From positions 1 to 64,000 of the forward strand of contig CAAFUF010000050.1 of the NCBI GenBank assembly GCA_900766135.1: a stretch of 64,000 nt of DNA, read 5' to 3'. Each line of letters opens with the position of its first letter. Position 1 is the stretch's first letter. Below the pieces are notes generated by a model. The model saw nothing but the letters and a program-made list of their open reading frames with translations, was not told where the DNA came from and searched no databases. Both the position numbers and the translations under genes were made by a program. Source of the stretch: Paenibacillaceae bacterium (lineage in GTDB: Bacteria; Bacillota; Bacilli; Paenibacillales; Paenibacillaceae). This document shows positions 1-8,033 of this stretch, in pieces.

Positions 1-1836
1 CAAGTGCTGGCCGTAACGTATAAAGCGGCGGACGGAACGGAAAGCGATGTAACCGCAGCAGCGGTCTATCGCGTAGCGGATCCGGCGGTAGCGGAAGTGA
101 ATGCCGGGAACGTGACGGGCCTAGCTGCCGGAACGACGACGATCGAGGTCGAGCACGAAGGCCTCACCAAGTCCGTTTCCGTGATCGTAACAACTGGAGG
201 CGAAGAGTATCCGGAGCTAATCATTAACCCGGAGGACTTAACGCTTCAGGTAGGCGAGAGTCAAGCAATTACCGTAACCTACAGGGCGGTGGACGGGACG
301 GAAACGGATGTAACGGAACTGGCGAATTACGTCGTCACGGACCCGCAAGTAGCCGAGATAGCTGATGGAAGCGTGTTAGGAAAAGTGGTGGGGAAAACAG
401 GGATTATAATCAGTTACAATAACCTTTTTAAAAATTTATTCGTGTCCGTCACCGGTGGTGCGTTGACTGTCACGCCAGCTTCTCTGTCCTTGAAAGCCGG
501 AACCAGCGCCCAATTGACGGTTACGTATAAGGATGCGGAAGGAACGGAGTCCACTGTGACGAACGCGGTATACGAATCAAAAAAACCGCAGATCGCTACC
601 GTATCAAGTACGGGTTTAGTCACGGCCGTGAAAGCCGGTTCAACCACCATTGAAGTGATCTACCAAGGTTTGGCGGAACACGTAACCGTCAAGGTAACCC
701 CGGCCGATCCACCTAGCAATGGAGGCGGAGGAGGTAATGGCGGCGGCAGCGGTGGCGGAGGATCGAGCAGCGGGGGGGCCGCTTCTACGCCAACAACGAC
801 GCCTACTCCACCTGCTCCACCGGCAATTCCTAAGGATGCCGTAGCCATCAAGGCAGGCGAGCCTACGATCGTGAAGCTGCCGAACGGGTTTACGCTAACG
901 ATTCCCGCGGGCGCAATCACTTCGCCGGAGGCCGCTTACGTTCAAGTCAAGCCAGCTACCGATGAGGAGACGAAAAAGCTGCTGGAAGGCTTGAAGCTGG
1001 CGGATGGCATTCAACCGTTCGGAATTTACTATGATATCCAGGTTTTGACGAAGGACGGGAAACCGCTAGAACCTATCACGCTCAGCAAGCCGGCCGAAGC
1101 GGCGATCCCGCTTACGGCATTGAACCCCGGGGCGATGAAAGGGGAAAAGATCAGCTTGTTCAAGCTGGGGGACAAAGGAGAGCTCGCTCAGTTCTTCGGA
1201 CGTCTGAAGGATGGCAAGGTAGTCACCAGTCTGTACGGCTTTAGCCGCTACATCTATCTGGCCAAAAACGTTAGCTTTACCGATGTGACTTCCGAGAAGT
1301 ACGCGTGGGCAGTAGATGCCATCGAAATCCTGGCGTCGAAGGACATTGTCGCCGGTTCACTCGACGGCAGCTTCCATCCCGAAACCCAGGTGACCCGCGC
1401 CGAGTTCGTATCCATGCTGGTACGGGCGTTGGAACTGAAGGCCGATCCAAACGCGGCCAGCGCGGTTTCCTTCAATGATGTCCCTGCGGGAAGCTGGTAC
1501 GGGGAGGCCGTGAAGATTGCGACTTCCCGTGGTCTGATCAGCGGCTACTCCGACGGCGTCTTTGCGCCGGACCGACCGATTACCCGCGGTGAAATGGCGG
1601 TTGTCCTGGCCAAGGCGCTGGAGACATTAGGCCAATCTGCGGGGGCAGCCGGGGAGCTTGACGGCTTTGCCGACCAAGCCCGTATTCCGGCCTGGGCCAG
1701 CGACGCCGTAGCCAAAGTCACGGGCCTTGGCATTATGAAAGGCAAAGCGGGGAACCGCTTCGAAGCCGAATTGCCAACGACCCGAGCTGAAGCTGCCGTT
1801 GTCGTCTACCGGATCTTCAAGGACTTTACAAAATAA
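1..1836 (+). CDS. SLH-domain surface protein with Ig-like repeats (5' end cut by window)
   Basis: Wall-associated surface protein; the frame is open to the first base, so the start and any signal peptide lie outside the window. The visible 611 residues hold three bacterial Ig-like (Big2-type) repeats of about 80 residues, each ending in a V-A-x-V/I...G-x-x-x-G/A-x-x-x-I core (roughly residues 1-65, 70-150, 155-232). A Gly/Ser- then Thr/Pro-rich linker follows (about 235-275), then a beta-rich domain (about 280-415), then three SLH motifs at about 425-475, 488-540 and 550-605 (FTDVTS..., FNDVPAG..., FADQA...). SLH triplets bind pyruvylated secondary cell wall polymer, so the protein is expected on the cell surface. 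No catalytic domain is visible. A terminator follows at once, so it ends its transcript. Confidence 0.9.
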   Translation, partial: QVLAVTYKAADGTESDVTAAAVYRVADPAVAEVNAGNVTGLAAGTTTIEVEHEGLTKSVSVIVTTGGEEYPELIINPEDLTLQVGESQAITVTYRAVDGTETDVTELANYVVTDPQVAEIADGSVLGKVVGKTGIIISYNNLFKNLFVSVTGGALTVTPASLSLKAGTSAQLTVTYKDAEGTESTVTNAVYESKKPQIATVSSTGLVTAVKAGSTTIEVIYQGLAEHVTVKVTPADPPSNGGGGGNGGGSGGGGSSSGGAASTPTTTPTPPAPPAIPKDAVAIKAGEPTIVKLPNGFTLTIPAGAITSPEAAYVQVKPATDEETKKLLEGLKLADGIQPFGIYYDIQVLTKDGKPLEPITLSKPAEAAIPLTALNPGAMKGEKISLFKLGDKGELAQFFGRLKDGKVVTSLYGFSRYIYLAKNVSFTDVTSEKYAWAVDAIEILASKDIVAGSLDGSFHPETQVTRAEFVSMLVRALELKADPNAASAVSFNDVPAGSWYGEAVKIATSRGLISGYSDGVFAPDRPITRGEMAVVLAKALETLGQSAGAAGELDGFADQARIPAWASDAVAKVTGLGIMKGKAGNRFEAELPTTRAEAAVVVYRIFKDFTK

Positions 1837-1845
1837 GATGTGATC

Positions 1846-1885
1846 AAACCGCCGTTGGCGCGCATGATGCCGACGGCGGTTTTCA
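1846..1885 (+). terminator. Rho-independent terminator after the SLH protein gene
   Basis: Inverted repeat AAACCGCCGT / ACGGCGGTTT with the second arm running into a T-rich tail, 10 bases after the stop codon. Confidence 0.85.
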
Positions 1886-1930
1886 TATACATCAGGTAAG
1901 GTTTCGAACCCACTGAAGGAGCGTGGACAA

Positions 1931-2278
1931 ATGGATCAGAAGGTGAGCCGTTATCATGAACTGAAGCAGTTGCACAAAGAAACGGAGCAGGAGCTGGCCG
2001 CTTTGCGCGGGGATATTTTGGACCATTTTCGGGAGCAAGGCATCTCGGAGCTGGACGTGGACGGCTACCGGGTCAGAACGATCCATCAGGAACGGAAGGA
2101 GTATGATGACCATAAGCTCTACGAAGCGCTTCCGGATCCCGAAGTATGGCGGTTGATTTCCAAAGCCGACGCGCAAAAGGTAGCCGGACTCGTGAAGCTG
2201 AACGTGATCCCCGAGGACAAGCTGGCGGGGACGTTCTCCGTCAAACAAGTCACTCTGGTGCAGGTGGACAAAAAGTAG
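1931..2278 (+). CDS. Small hypothetical protein
   Basis: 115 residues, not recognised. ATG start preceded by GAAGGAG about 9 bases upstream. The first 35 residues are charged and helical (a probable short coiled coil, HELKQLHKETEQELAALRG), followed by a mixed alpha/beta part rich in Val, Lys and Glu. There is no signal peptide, membrane segment or cysteine, so it is likely cytosolic. It sits alone between a terminator and the acetyltransferase gene 135 bases downstream on the same strand; the two may share a transcript. No function is proposed. Confidence 0.65.
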   Translation: MDQKVSRYHELKQLHKETEQELAALRGDILDHFREQGISELDVDGYRVRTIHQERKEYDDHKLYEALPDPEVWRLISKADAQKVAGLVKLNVIPEDKLAGTFSVKQVTLVQVDKK

Positions 2279-2413
2279 CGAAACCGACAAACCGGCCGCG
2301 ACGTGATTTCTCTCCTAGCGAGGTTGGCCATCCCCCGATACAATGGCTCGTAAAATATCGGCCCAGGCGCAAGCGGGACGGGCACCAAACGGGCCTCGAA
2401 TGGAGGGAAAGCA

Positions 2414-3259
2414 TTGTACAAATTGGAAAAGCGGGATTACGCCAAAGCCGTAAAACCGCTGCATGAGGTCGGAATCAACCGGTTGTTTGCGGAGTCCGTA
2501 GTCCGCGGGGAGGCGGAAGGGGAGATTTACGCCGACGATCCGGCGCGGCCGGAGGTTTTTTATGTCGTCCATCCCTACGGGATGTCGTTATTGTTCGGCA
2601 GCACGGAGAAAGAAAACTTCAATCGGGCTTTACGAGCTTATTTGCTGGATGAAGACCGCGTGCGAACCGCCGACGAATGGCTGCAAGTTTACCCGGATGC
2701 GTGGAACGGGCAGATTCGCGGGATGTTGGGGGAGAAGCTGATTCACGTAGGGGAAGCGGAGCCGGCTGGTACCGCTCCGGCCGGTCCTTGCGTCGAAATT
2801 CATGAGCGGGTTAACTTTGCATTTGACCGCGACCGTTACTTGGTAGCCAAGGCGGCTGTGGTCCCGGAGGAGCATCGGCTCGTCAAAACGAACGGAGCGT
2901 TGTTCGACCAAATCGAGGGCTCGGTGGTACCGAAGCACTTCTGGCGGAACGCGGCAGCGTTTGAGCAGGCTGGCTTGGGATATAGCTTGCTGCGCGGCGC
3001 AGCGCATGTGGCGACGGCGTTTTCGGCTTACCGGAACGAGCGGCAGCTGGAAATCGGCATCGAGACGGCGGAAGCTTCCCGGGGCAAAGGGTATGCCTAT
3101 CTTGTTTCTCAGGCTTTGATCGACGAGTGCCTAAGACTCGGATTGGAGCCGGTGTGGGCCTGTCGCAGAGGGAATGAGGGCTCCTATCGGCTTGCGCAAA
3201 AACTCGGCTTCGTGCCGACGCTTACCCTTCCTTACTACCGGCTGACGGCGCGCGTTTGA
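2414..3259 (+). CDS. GNAT-family N-acetyltransferase
   Basis: 281 residues. The TTG start is supported by GGAGGGAAAGCA immediately upstream; no ATG in frame fits better. The C-terminal half (about residues 170-281) is a GNAT fold: beta strands around ATAFSAYRNERQLEIGIET, then the acetyl-CoA loop region ASRGKGYAYLVSQALID (a Q/RxxGxG/A-like pyrophosphate loop, R-G-K-G-Y-A) and the closing GSYRLAQKLGF motif typical of the superfamily. The longer N-terminal half resembles the two-domain GNAT_acetyltran group of Bacilli. Acceptor unknown. Its last 38 bases overlap the 3' end of the convergent AraC-type gene. Confidence 0.8.
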   Translation: MYKLEKRDYAKAVKPLHEVGINRLFAESVVRGEAEGEIYADDPARPEVFYVVHPYGMSLLFGSTEKENFNRALRAYLLDEDRVRTADEWLQVYPDAWNGQIRGMLGEKLIHVGEAEPAGTAPAGPCVEIHERVNFAFDRDRYLVAKAAVVPEEHRLVKTNGALFDQIEGSVVPKHFWRNAAAFEQAGLGYSLLRGAAHVATAFSAYRNERQLEIGIETAEASRGKGYAYLVSQALIDECLRLGLEPVWACRRGNEGSYRLAQKLGFVPTLTLPYYRLTARV

Positions 3260-4094
3260 CGTTGTTGCTTTTGCGCAGATCCAGGGGCGCCTGGCGATAC
3301 CATTTTTTGAATTGATGATAAAAATGGCTGACGTTCTCGAACCCGCATTCCAGGGCGATTTCCACGACGCGCAGTTCCGTCGTGAGCAGCAGGTTGCGGG
3401 CTGCTTTCAGCTTCAACTGGTTGAGGTATTCCGTCGGCGTCTGCTGCAGGTATTGGCGGAAGGCGCGGTTCACGTGGCCGACGCTTCTCCCGGACAATTC
3501 ATACAAGGCGGGCAGCCCGCGGTGGAGATTGTCCTTTAGCTGCATTTTACCGAGGGCGTGCTCCAGCCACAGCGGGATCTCCGTCTGCTTCACCGGGTCC
3601 AGATTGAAAAAGTACCGGGTCAGAAGCTCGACCAACCCGCCTTTGAGGACGATGCGGGCCTTCGGCTTATCGATGGCGGACAACAGCTTGATGCGTTCAA
3701 ACAAGGCGACGAATTCGCCGACTTCGGTTGTTGAGAGCATGGCCACCCGGGGCAAATGCGATTGCAGCAGTTGCCCGGCCATCTCCGTTTCCCCCAAATA
3801 AGCCAGCGCCTCGCCGATCAAGCTATGGCGGCAGGGGACATTGTAAAACCGGCAGTCCTCTTCCCCCTCCCGCTCGTATTTATGCACGTCCTCGGGCCGG
3901 ATAAAGACCAGGCAGCCGGCACGAAGCGATTGGCTTACCCCATTGACGACATGACGGCAGCGCCCCTCTTCGATCACGAAGAACTCATAAAAATCATGGG
4001 TATGCTCCGGCGATACCTGGGACAACGATTCCACCCGAAACGGGTTAACCGGCACTTCCGGGTCAATATAGTTTTCCTCGGTATATTTCAGCAT
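3222..4094 (-). CDS. AraC-family transcriptional regulator with N-terminal cupin
   Basis: About 290 residues. An N-terminal cupin-like ligand domain (residues ~10-150; HTHDFYEFFVIEEGRCRHVVNG is the typical sugar-sensor beta-barrel start) precedes a C-terminal double helix-turn-helix (about 185-280; SVGHVNRAFRQYLQQTPTEYLN and VVEIALECGFENVSHFYHQFKKWY). I chose the ATG at 4094 because GGAGAGG lies 8 bases upstream; a GTG nine bases earlier falls inside that ribosome binding site. It is divergent from the beta-mannosidase gene with about 136 bases between them, so that gene is its most likely target, probably by activation in response to a manno-oligosaccharide (inference from placement). Confidence 0.88.
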   Translation of the reverse strand: MLKYTEENYIDPEVPVNPFRVESLSQVSPEHTHDFYEFFVIEEGRCRHVVNGVSQSLRAGCLVFIRPEDVHKYEREGEEDCRFYNVPCRHSLIGEALAYLGETEMAGQLLQSHLPRVAMLSTTEVGEFVALFERIKLLSAIDKPKARIVLKGGLVELLTRYFFNLDPVKQTEIPLWLEHALGKMQLKDNLHRGLPALYELSGRSVGHVNRAFRQYLQQTPTEYLNQLKLKAARNLLLTTELRVVEIALECGFENVSHFYHQFKKWYRQAPLDLRKSNNVKRAPSAGSKEG

Positions 4095-4230
4095 GGATGA
4101 CACCTCTCCGCAACAGGTTGATGTTAAAATAGCACATCACTTGAGTGAACACAATACAAGAAACTCCCTTGCCTCTTTAGTACAATCAAACCATATCCAG
4201 GATAAAAAAGTACATGAGGAGGCAATACGA

Positions 4231-6726
4231 ATGCTGCTTGTCGATTTGGGCGGGGCTTGGCGGATGAAACGGCTGGATCAGGCCGAATGGCTCCCGGGAA
4301 CCGTGCCGGGTTCGGTGTATTACGATTTGTTGAATGCCGGACAAATGCCGGATCCCTACTTCCGCGATCAGGAGTACGAAGTGTTGGAGTTATCCAACTA
4401 CGATTATGAATATGAACGGACCTTCCGGTTGGACGAGTCTGCGGTAGCCCATGACCGGGTAGTGCTGCTATGCGAAGGGCTCGACACGTTGGCCGAGGTT
4501 TACCTGAACGGGACACCTGTCCTAAACGCCGACAACATGCACCGCACATACGAGGTCGACGTCAAACCCTTGCTGGTCATCGGGGCAAACCGCATTCACG
4601 TCATTTTGCGCTCGCCCGTCGAATACGTGATGCGCAAGCAGGCGGAGCGGCCGCTGATCGGCTGCGCCGACGCCGTTCCGGGCATTTCCCATCTGCGCAA
4701 GGCACATTCGATGTTCGGCTGGGATTGGGGACCGCAGCTCCCCGACCTTGGGATCTGGAGGGCTATAACTCTCCGCGGATACGATCGCTGCCGAATCGAG
4801 GATGTGTACATTACGCAAGCCCATGAGCCTGGCAAGGTCAGCTTGGACGTGCGCGTACGAACCAACGGCTGGGCGGAAGGGAGCCGGGAAATCGCCGTGC
4901 GCGTAACCGGCCCGTCAGGCAACGTGATCGAAACCGGCGTTTCGGAACGAACCGAGCAGTCAACGGCGGGACCGGATGGCGTTCTCCAGGAGCGGCATAT
5001 TCCGGTGGAGATCCCGAATCCGGAGCTGTGGTGGCCGAACGGGTTAGGCGAGCAGCCGTTATACGAAGTGGAGATCGTGTTGAACGAGCTGGGCCAGGAG
5101 CTGGACCGGCGCGAGCTGCGTATCGGCCTGCGCACCCTGACGGTGCTGCAGGAAGAAGACGAATGGGGCGAAGCGTTCCAAATCGTTGCGAACGGGATTC
5201 CGTTCTTTTCCATGGGGGCCGATTACATTCCCGAGGACAACATCTTCCCGCGGCGCAGCAAAGTGCGCACGGAGCACCTAATCCGCAGCTGCGCCGAAGC
5301 CAACTTCAATACGATTCGCGTTTGGGGCGGGGGGCATTATCCGGAGGACTATTTTTACGATCTGTGCGATGAATACGGGATCGTCGTATGGCAGGACCAT
5401 ATGTACGCGTGCGGCGTATATGAATTGACCGAGGAATTCAAGGAGAACATCACGCAGGAGACGATCGACAACATGAAGCGGCTGCGCCATCACGCTTCGC
5501 TGGGGCTTTGGTGCGGGAACAACGAGCAGGAGATGGCTTGGGACGAGTGGAACTGGGCGGAGCAAACCTCGCTGCAATTGCAGGCGGACTACATCAAGAT
5601 GTACGAGGTGCTGCTGCCGGAGATCGCGAAGGAAATCGATCCGAACACGTTTTATTGGCGGGCTTCGCCGTCCTCGAAGGGGAGTTTCGACAAGCCCAAC
5701 GACGAGAATTACGGGGACATGCACTACTGGGACGTCTGGCACGGCAAAAAGCCCTTCACCGCTTACCGCACGCTGTATCCGCGGTATATGTCGGAGTTCG
5801 GTCTGCAATCGTTCCCGTCGCTCAAGACGGTGGAGACGTTTACGCTGCCCGAGGACCGGAACATCTTCTCGTATGTGATGGAGTCCCACCAGAAGAACGG
5901 AACGGGGAACGAAAAAATCCTCTACTACATTGGGGAGACGTATCGTTATCCGAAGGATTTCTCGTCCTTGCTGTATGCCTCCCAGTTGATTCAAGCCGAA
6001 GGCATGCGCTGCGGGGTCGAGCATTGGCGGCGTCACCGCGGCCGCTGCATGGGAGCGTTGTACTGGCAGCTAAACGATATCTGGCCGGTGGCCTCCTGGT
6101 CGAGCATCGATTACTATGGGCGCTGGAAGGCGCTGCAGTACGAGGCCAAACGTTTCTTCGCCCCGGTGTTGGCATCGGCCTGTGAGGAAGGCACGCGGGT
6201 TGCCTTGCACGTATCTAACGAAAGCAAGCGGACCGCAAAAGGCAATCTGGTCTGGACGCTGCGGAATGCGCGCTCCGAAGTGCTTCGGCAAGGGGAACGG
6301 GCGGCCGAAATCGCTCAGTTTGCCACCGCGGAGCTGGAGCAGCTGGATTTTGCCGGCGAGCTGGACACCAAAGCGAAGCAACGCGATACCTACCTTGAAT
6401 ACGCTTGGGTGGCGGACGGCGAAATAGTGAGCGGCGGGACGGTTCTGTTCGTCAAGCCGAAGCATTTCGGGTTCCTCGATCCGGGCATCCAAGCGGCGAT
6501 CACGGAAGAGGAAGAACGTTTTAGGATCACGTTGGGCTCGGAAGCCTATGCCCGGTTCGTGGAGTTGGATTTTGCCGGGCTGGACGCGATCTTCAGCGAC
6601 AATTACTTCGATTTGTCGGCCGGGACGCGGAAGACGGTCACCGTCGCCAAATCGGCACTGAGCCGGCCGGCGGGACTCACCGAGCTGCAAGAGCGGCTCA
6701 CGGTTCGCAGCGTATACGATATCTAA
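4231..6726 (+). CDS. GH2 beta-mannosidase
   Basis: Exo-acting beta-mannosidase (EC 3.2.1.25) that releases mannose from the non-reducing end of manno-oligosaccharides; no signal peptide, so cytosolic. 831 residues, the usual family length. ATG at 4231 is chosen because GAGGAGG lies 7 bases before it and the protein then begins at the sugar-binding jelly-roll (SWxxPGSVYYDL-like region WLPGTVPGSVYYDLL); the frame is open upstream but without family similarity. Order: sugar-binding domain (~10-190), Ig-like domain (~200-300), TIM barrel (~310-620), C-terminal beta domains. Acid/base is the Glu of CGNNEQEM (E432) and the nucleophile the Glu of MSEFGLQ (E522). Substrate assignment rests on the MSEFG and WGWDWGPQ motifs of the mannosidase branch. 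Confidence 0.9.
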   Translation: MLLVDLGGAWRMKRLDQAEWLPGTVPGSVYYDLLNAGQMPDPYFRDQEYEVLELSNYDYEYERTFRLDESAVAHDRVVLLCEGLDTLAEVYLNGTPVLNADNMHRTYEVDVKPLLVIGANRIHVILRSPVEYVMRKQAERPLIGCADAVPGISHLRKAHSMFGWDWGPQLPDLGIWRAITLRGYDRCRIEDVYITQAHEPGKVSLDVRVRTNGWAEGSREIAVRVTGPSGNVIETGVSERTEQSTAGPDGVLQERHIPVEIPNPELWWPNGLGEQPLYEVEIVLNELGQELDRRELRIGLRTLTVLQEEDEWGEAFQIVANGIPFFSMGADYIPEDNIFPRRSKVRTEHLIRSCAEANFNTIRVWGGGHYPEDYFYDLCDEYGIVVWQDHMYACGVYELTEEFKENITQETIDNMKRLRHHASLGLWCGNNEQEMAWDEWNWAEQTSLQLQADYIKMYEVLLPEIAKEIDPNTFYWRASPSSKGSFDKPNDENYGDMHYWDVWHGKKPFTAYRTLYPRYMSEFGLQSFPSLKTVETFTLPEDRNIFSYVMESHQKNGTGNEKILYYIGETYRYPKDFSSLLYASQLIQAEGMRCGVEHWRRHRGRCMGALYWQLNDIWPVASWSSIDYYGRWKALQYEAKRFFAPVLASACEEGTRVALHVSNESKRTAKGNLVWTLRNARSEVLRQGERAAEIAQFATAELEQLDFAGELDTKAKQRDTYLEYAWVADGEIVSGGTVLFVKPKHFGFLDPGIQAAITEEEERFRITLGSEAYARFVELDFAGLDAIFSDNYFDLSAGTRKTVTVAKSALSRPAGLTELQERLTVRSVYDI

Positions 6727-6740
6727 CCTATAGAAGATAC

Positions 6741-6776
6741 GGGGTGTTCCTGATGGAGCACCCTTCTTGCGTTTTG
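6741..6776 (+). terminator. Rho-independent terminator after the beta-mannosidase gene
   Basis: GGGTGTTCC / GGAGCACCC stem (one G-U) with a 4-base loop, followed by a T-rich tract (TTCTTGCGTTTT). Confidence 0.75.
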
Positions 6777-6816
6777 AGAACCACTGACATGGGCTGTCTA
6801 GACCCAAAACCAAAAC

Positions 6817-6845
6817 TTGACAATGGGATCCCAGGGGATTATATT
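6817..6845 (+). promoter_or_regulatory. Sigma-A promoter of the TetR-type gene
   Basis: TTGACA at 6817-6822, a 17-base spacer, and TATATT at 6840-6845: a near-consensus sigma-A promoter about 110 bases ahead of the TetR start. Confidence 0.85.
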
Positions 6846-6873
6846 GAGTTTGTACTCAATGAGTCAAGACTCA
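6845..6873. promoter_or_regulatory. Two tandem inverted-repeat operators on the TetR promoter
   Basis: Two 14-bp perfect inverted repeats in tandem, TGAGT-TTGT-ACTCA (6845-6858) and TGAGT-CAAG-ACTCA (6860-6873), separated by one base. They start at the last base of the -10 box and cover the transcription start, the standard place for a repressor. Each has the size and symmetry of a TetR-dimer site, so autoregulation by the adjacent TetR protein is the simplest reading. Confidence 0.8.
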
Positions 6874-6953
6874 GTGTGATGCGAACGGAGAATCGCTTCA
6901 TGAACCAATTGCATGAAACTTCGACAATGGACGGAAAGGAGGGGGATTTTTTC

Positions 6954-7571
6954 TTGGACAACAAGGGCAGCGGGAGGACGGTAAAGTCGCAGCGCCAGCA
7001 GCAAAAGGAACAAACCCGTCAGCGGTTAATCGATACGGCGCTGTCGTTGTATGCCCGGCAAGGACTGGTAGCCACCCGTACTGCGGATGTGGCCCGGGAG
7101 GCGGGGGTGTCGCACGGCACGGTATTTGCCCACTTCGCCACGCAGGAGGCGCTCTTGAATGCGGTTATCGAGGCGTTTGGCACGCAAACGGGTGCCCGGC
7201 TGCATGAGCTGGCTTCCCAGGGCAGCAGCTTGCGCGAGGTGCTGCAGGCCCATTTGGCGGGATTGCGGGAAGCGGAGCCTTTTTATGCCCGGCTAGTCCG
7301 GGAAAACCGGCTGCTGCCGGACGAATCGCGGCATATTCTAACCGCGGTCCAGTCGGTAGTCTCGCATCATCTCTGCGCCGCCGCCGAGCGGGAGATGCAA
7401 GCCGGTTTGATTCGGAACATGCCGCTCCACTTGCTGTTCAACACCTGGATCGGTTTGCTCCATTATTATTTGGCGAACGACGATCTGTTTGCCCCGGAAG
7501 GCCCCGTGTTGGAGCGTTACGGGGAGGAATTGCTGGAGCATTATCTATTTTTGCTCGCGCCTCGGGGATAA
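6954..7571 (+). CDS. TetR/AcrR-family repressor
   Basis: 205 residues. The TTG at 6954 is selected over upstream in-frame ATGs because AAGGAGGGGG lies 8 bases before it, and because upstream starts would place the operators inside the coding region. The N-terminal helix-turn-helix (about residues 12-60; TRTADVAREAGVSHGTVFAHF) is unmistakable TetR; the rest is an all-helical ligand/dimer domain of normal length. The strong promoter with two tandem palindromes upstream points to self-repression relieved by an unknown ligand. The zinc-ribbon gene follows 49 bases downstream and is probably co-transcribed. Confidence 0.9.
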   Translation: MDNKGSGRTVKSQRQQQKEQTRQRLIDTALSLYARQGLVATRTADVAREAGVSHGTVFAHFATQEALLNAVIEAFGTQTGARLHELASQGSSLREVLQAHLAGLREAEPFYARLVRENRLLPDESRHILTAVQSVVSHHLCAAAEREMQAGLIRNMPLHLLFNTWIGLLHYYLANDDLFAPEGPVLERYGEELLEHYLFLLAPRG

Positions 7572-7620
7572 AGGAACCCATCTAGACCTCAAACAGTATC
7601 CAAAAAAAGGAGTGTTCAAA

Positions 7621-7872
7621 ATGAAAACATGTATTGCCTGCGGCATGCCGATGCAGGAGCCGTCCGAGTTCGCCTTGGGCGACACGAGTAAGGATTACTG
7701 CGTGCATTGTGCACGGCCGGACGGTACCATGCAGTCGCTGGAAGAGAAGTTGAAATCCATGACGGCTTTTATCGTTCGAACCCAAGGTCTGGACATGCAG
7801 GCGGCCGAGTCCGCCGCCAGAAGTCAGATGGCGCGGCTGCCGGCTTGGCAGGAGCAACTGCGGGAAGGATAG
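7621..7872 (+). CDS. Small zinc-ribbon protein
   Basis: 83 residues; ATG with AAAAAGGAG 9 bases upstream. Two zinc-ligand pairs, CIACGMPM and CVHCARPDG, form a putative zinc ribbon of the zf-ribbon_2 type, followed by a helical tail (residues 40-80). No enzymatic motif. In related Bacilli the same ribbon is found alone or fused to HTH regulators, which suggests a regulatory or protein-binding role; its position directly behind the TetR gene fits that. No terminator separates it from the TetR gene. Confidence 0.8.
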   Translation: MKTCIACGMPMQEPSEFALGDTSKDYCVHCARPDGTMQSLEEKLKSMTAFIVRTQGLDMQAAESAARSQMARLPAWQEQLREG

Positions 7873-8033
7873 GAACGCGAATGGACGCCATGGAACGTCG
7901 GCTTTAGAAGATAAACCAGGGAGCGAGTTCCAAAACGACATAGCCGTCGTAAAAACAACATATTTACCTTTACCCCTCAAGCCCCTAAAGTCAATCGTTA
8001 GAGAGGAATTAAACGACAGGGGAGGGCAAGACG

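Noticed and set aside
4093..4230. Longer N-terminus for the beta-mannosidase
   Set aside because: The frame is open but has no ribosome binding site there, no family similarity, and would overlap the AraC gene start; ATG 4231 has GAGGAGG.
6744..6953. Longer N-terminus for the TetR protein
   Set aside because: It would start inside the preceding terminator and translate through the promoter and operators; TTG 6954 with AAGGAGG fits.
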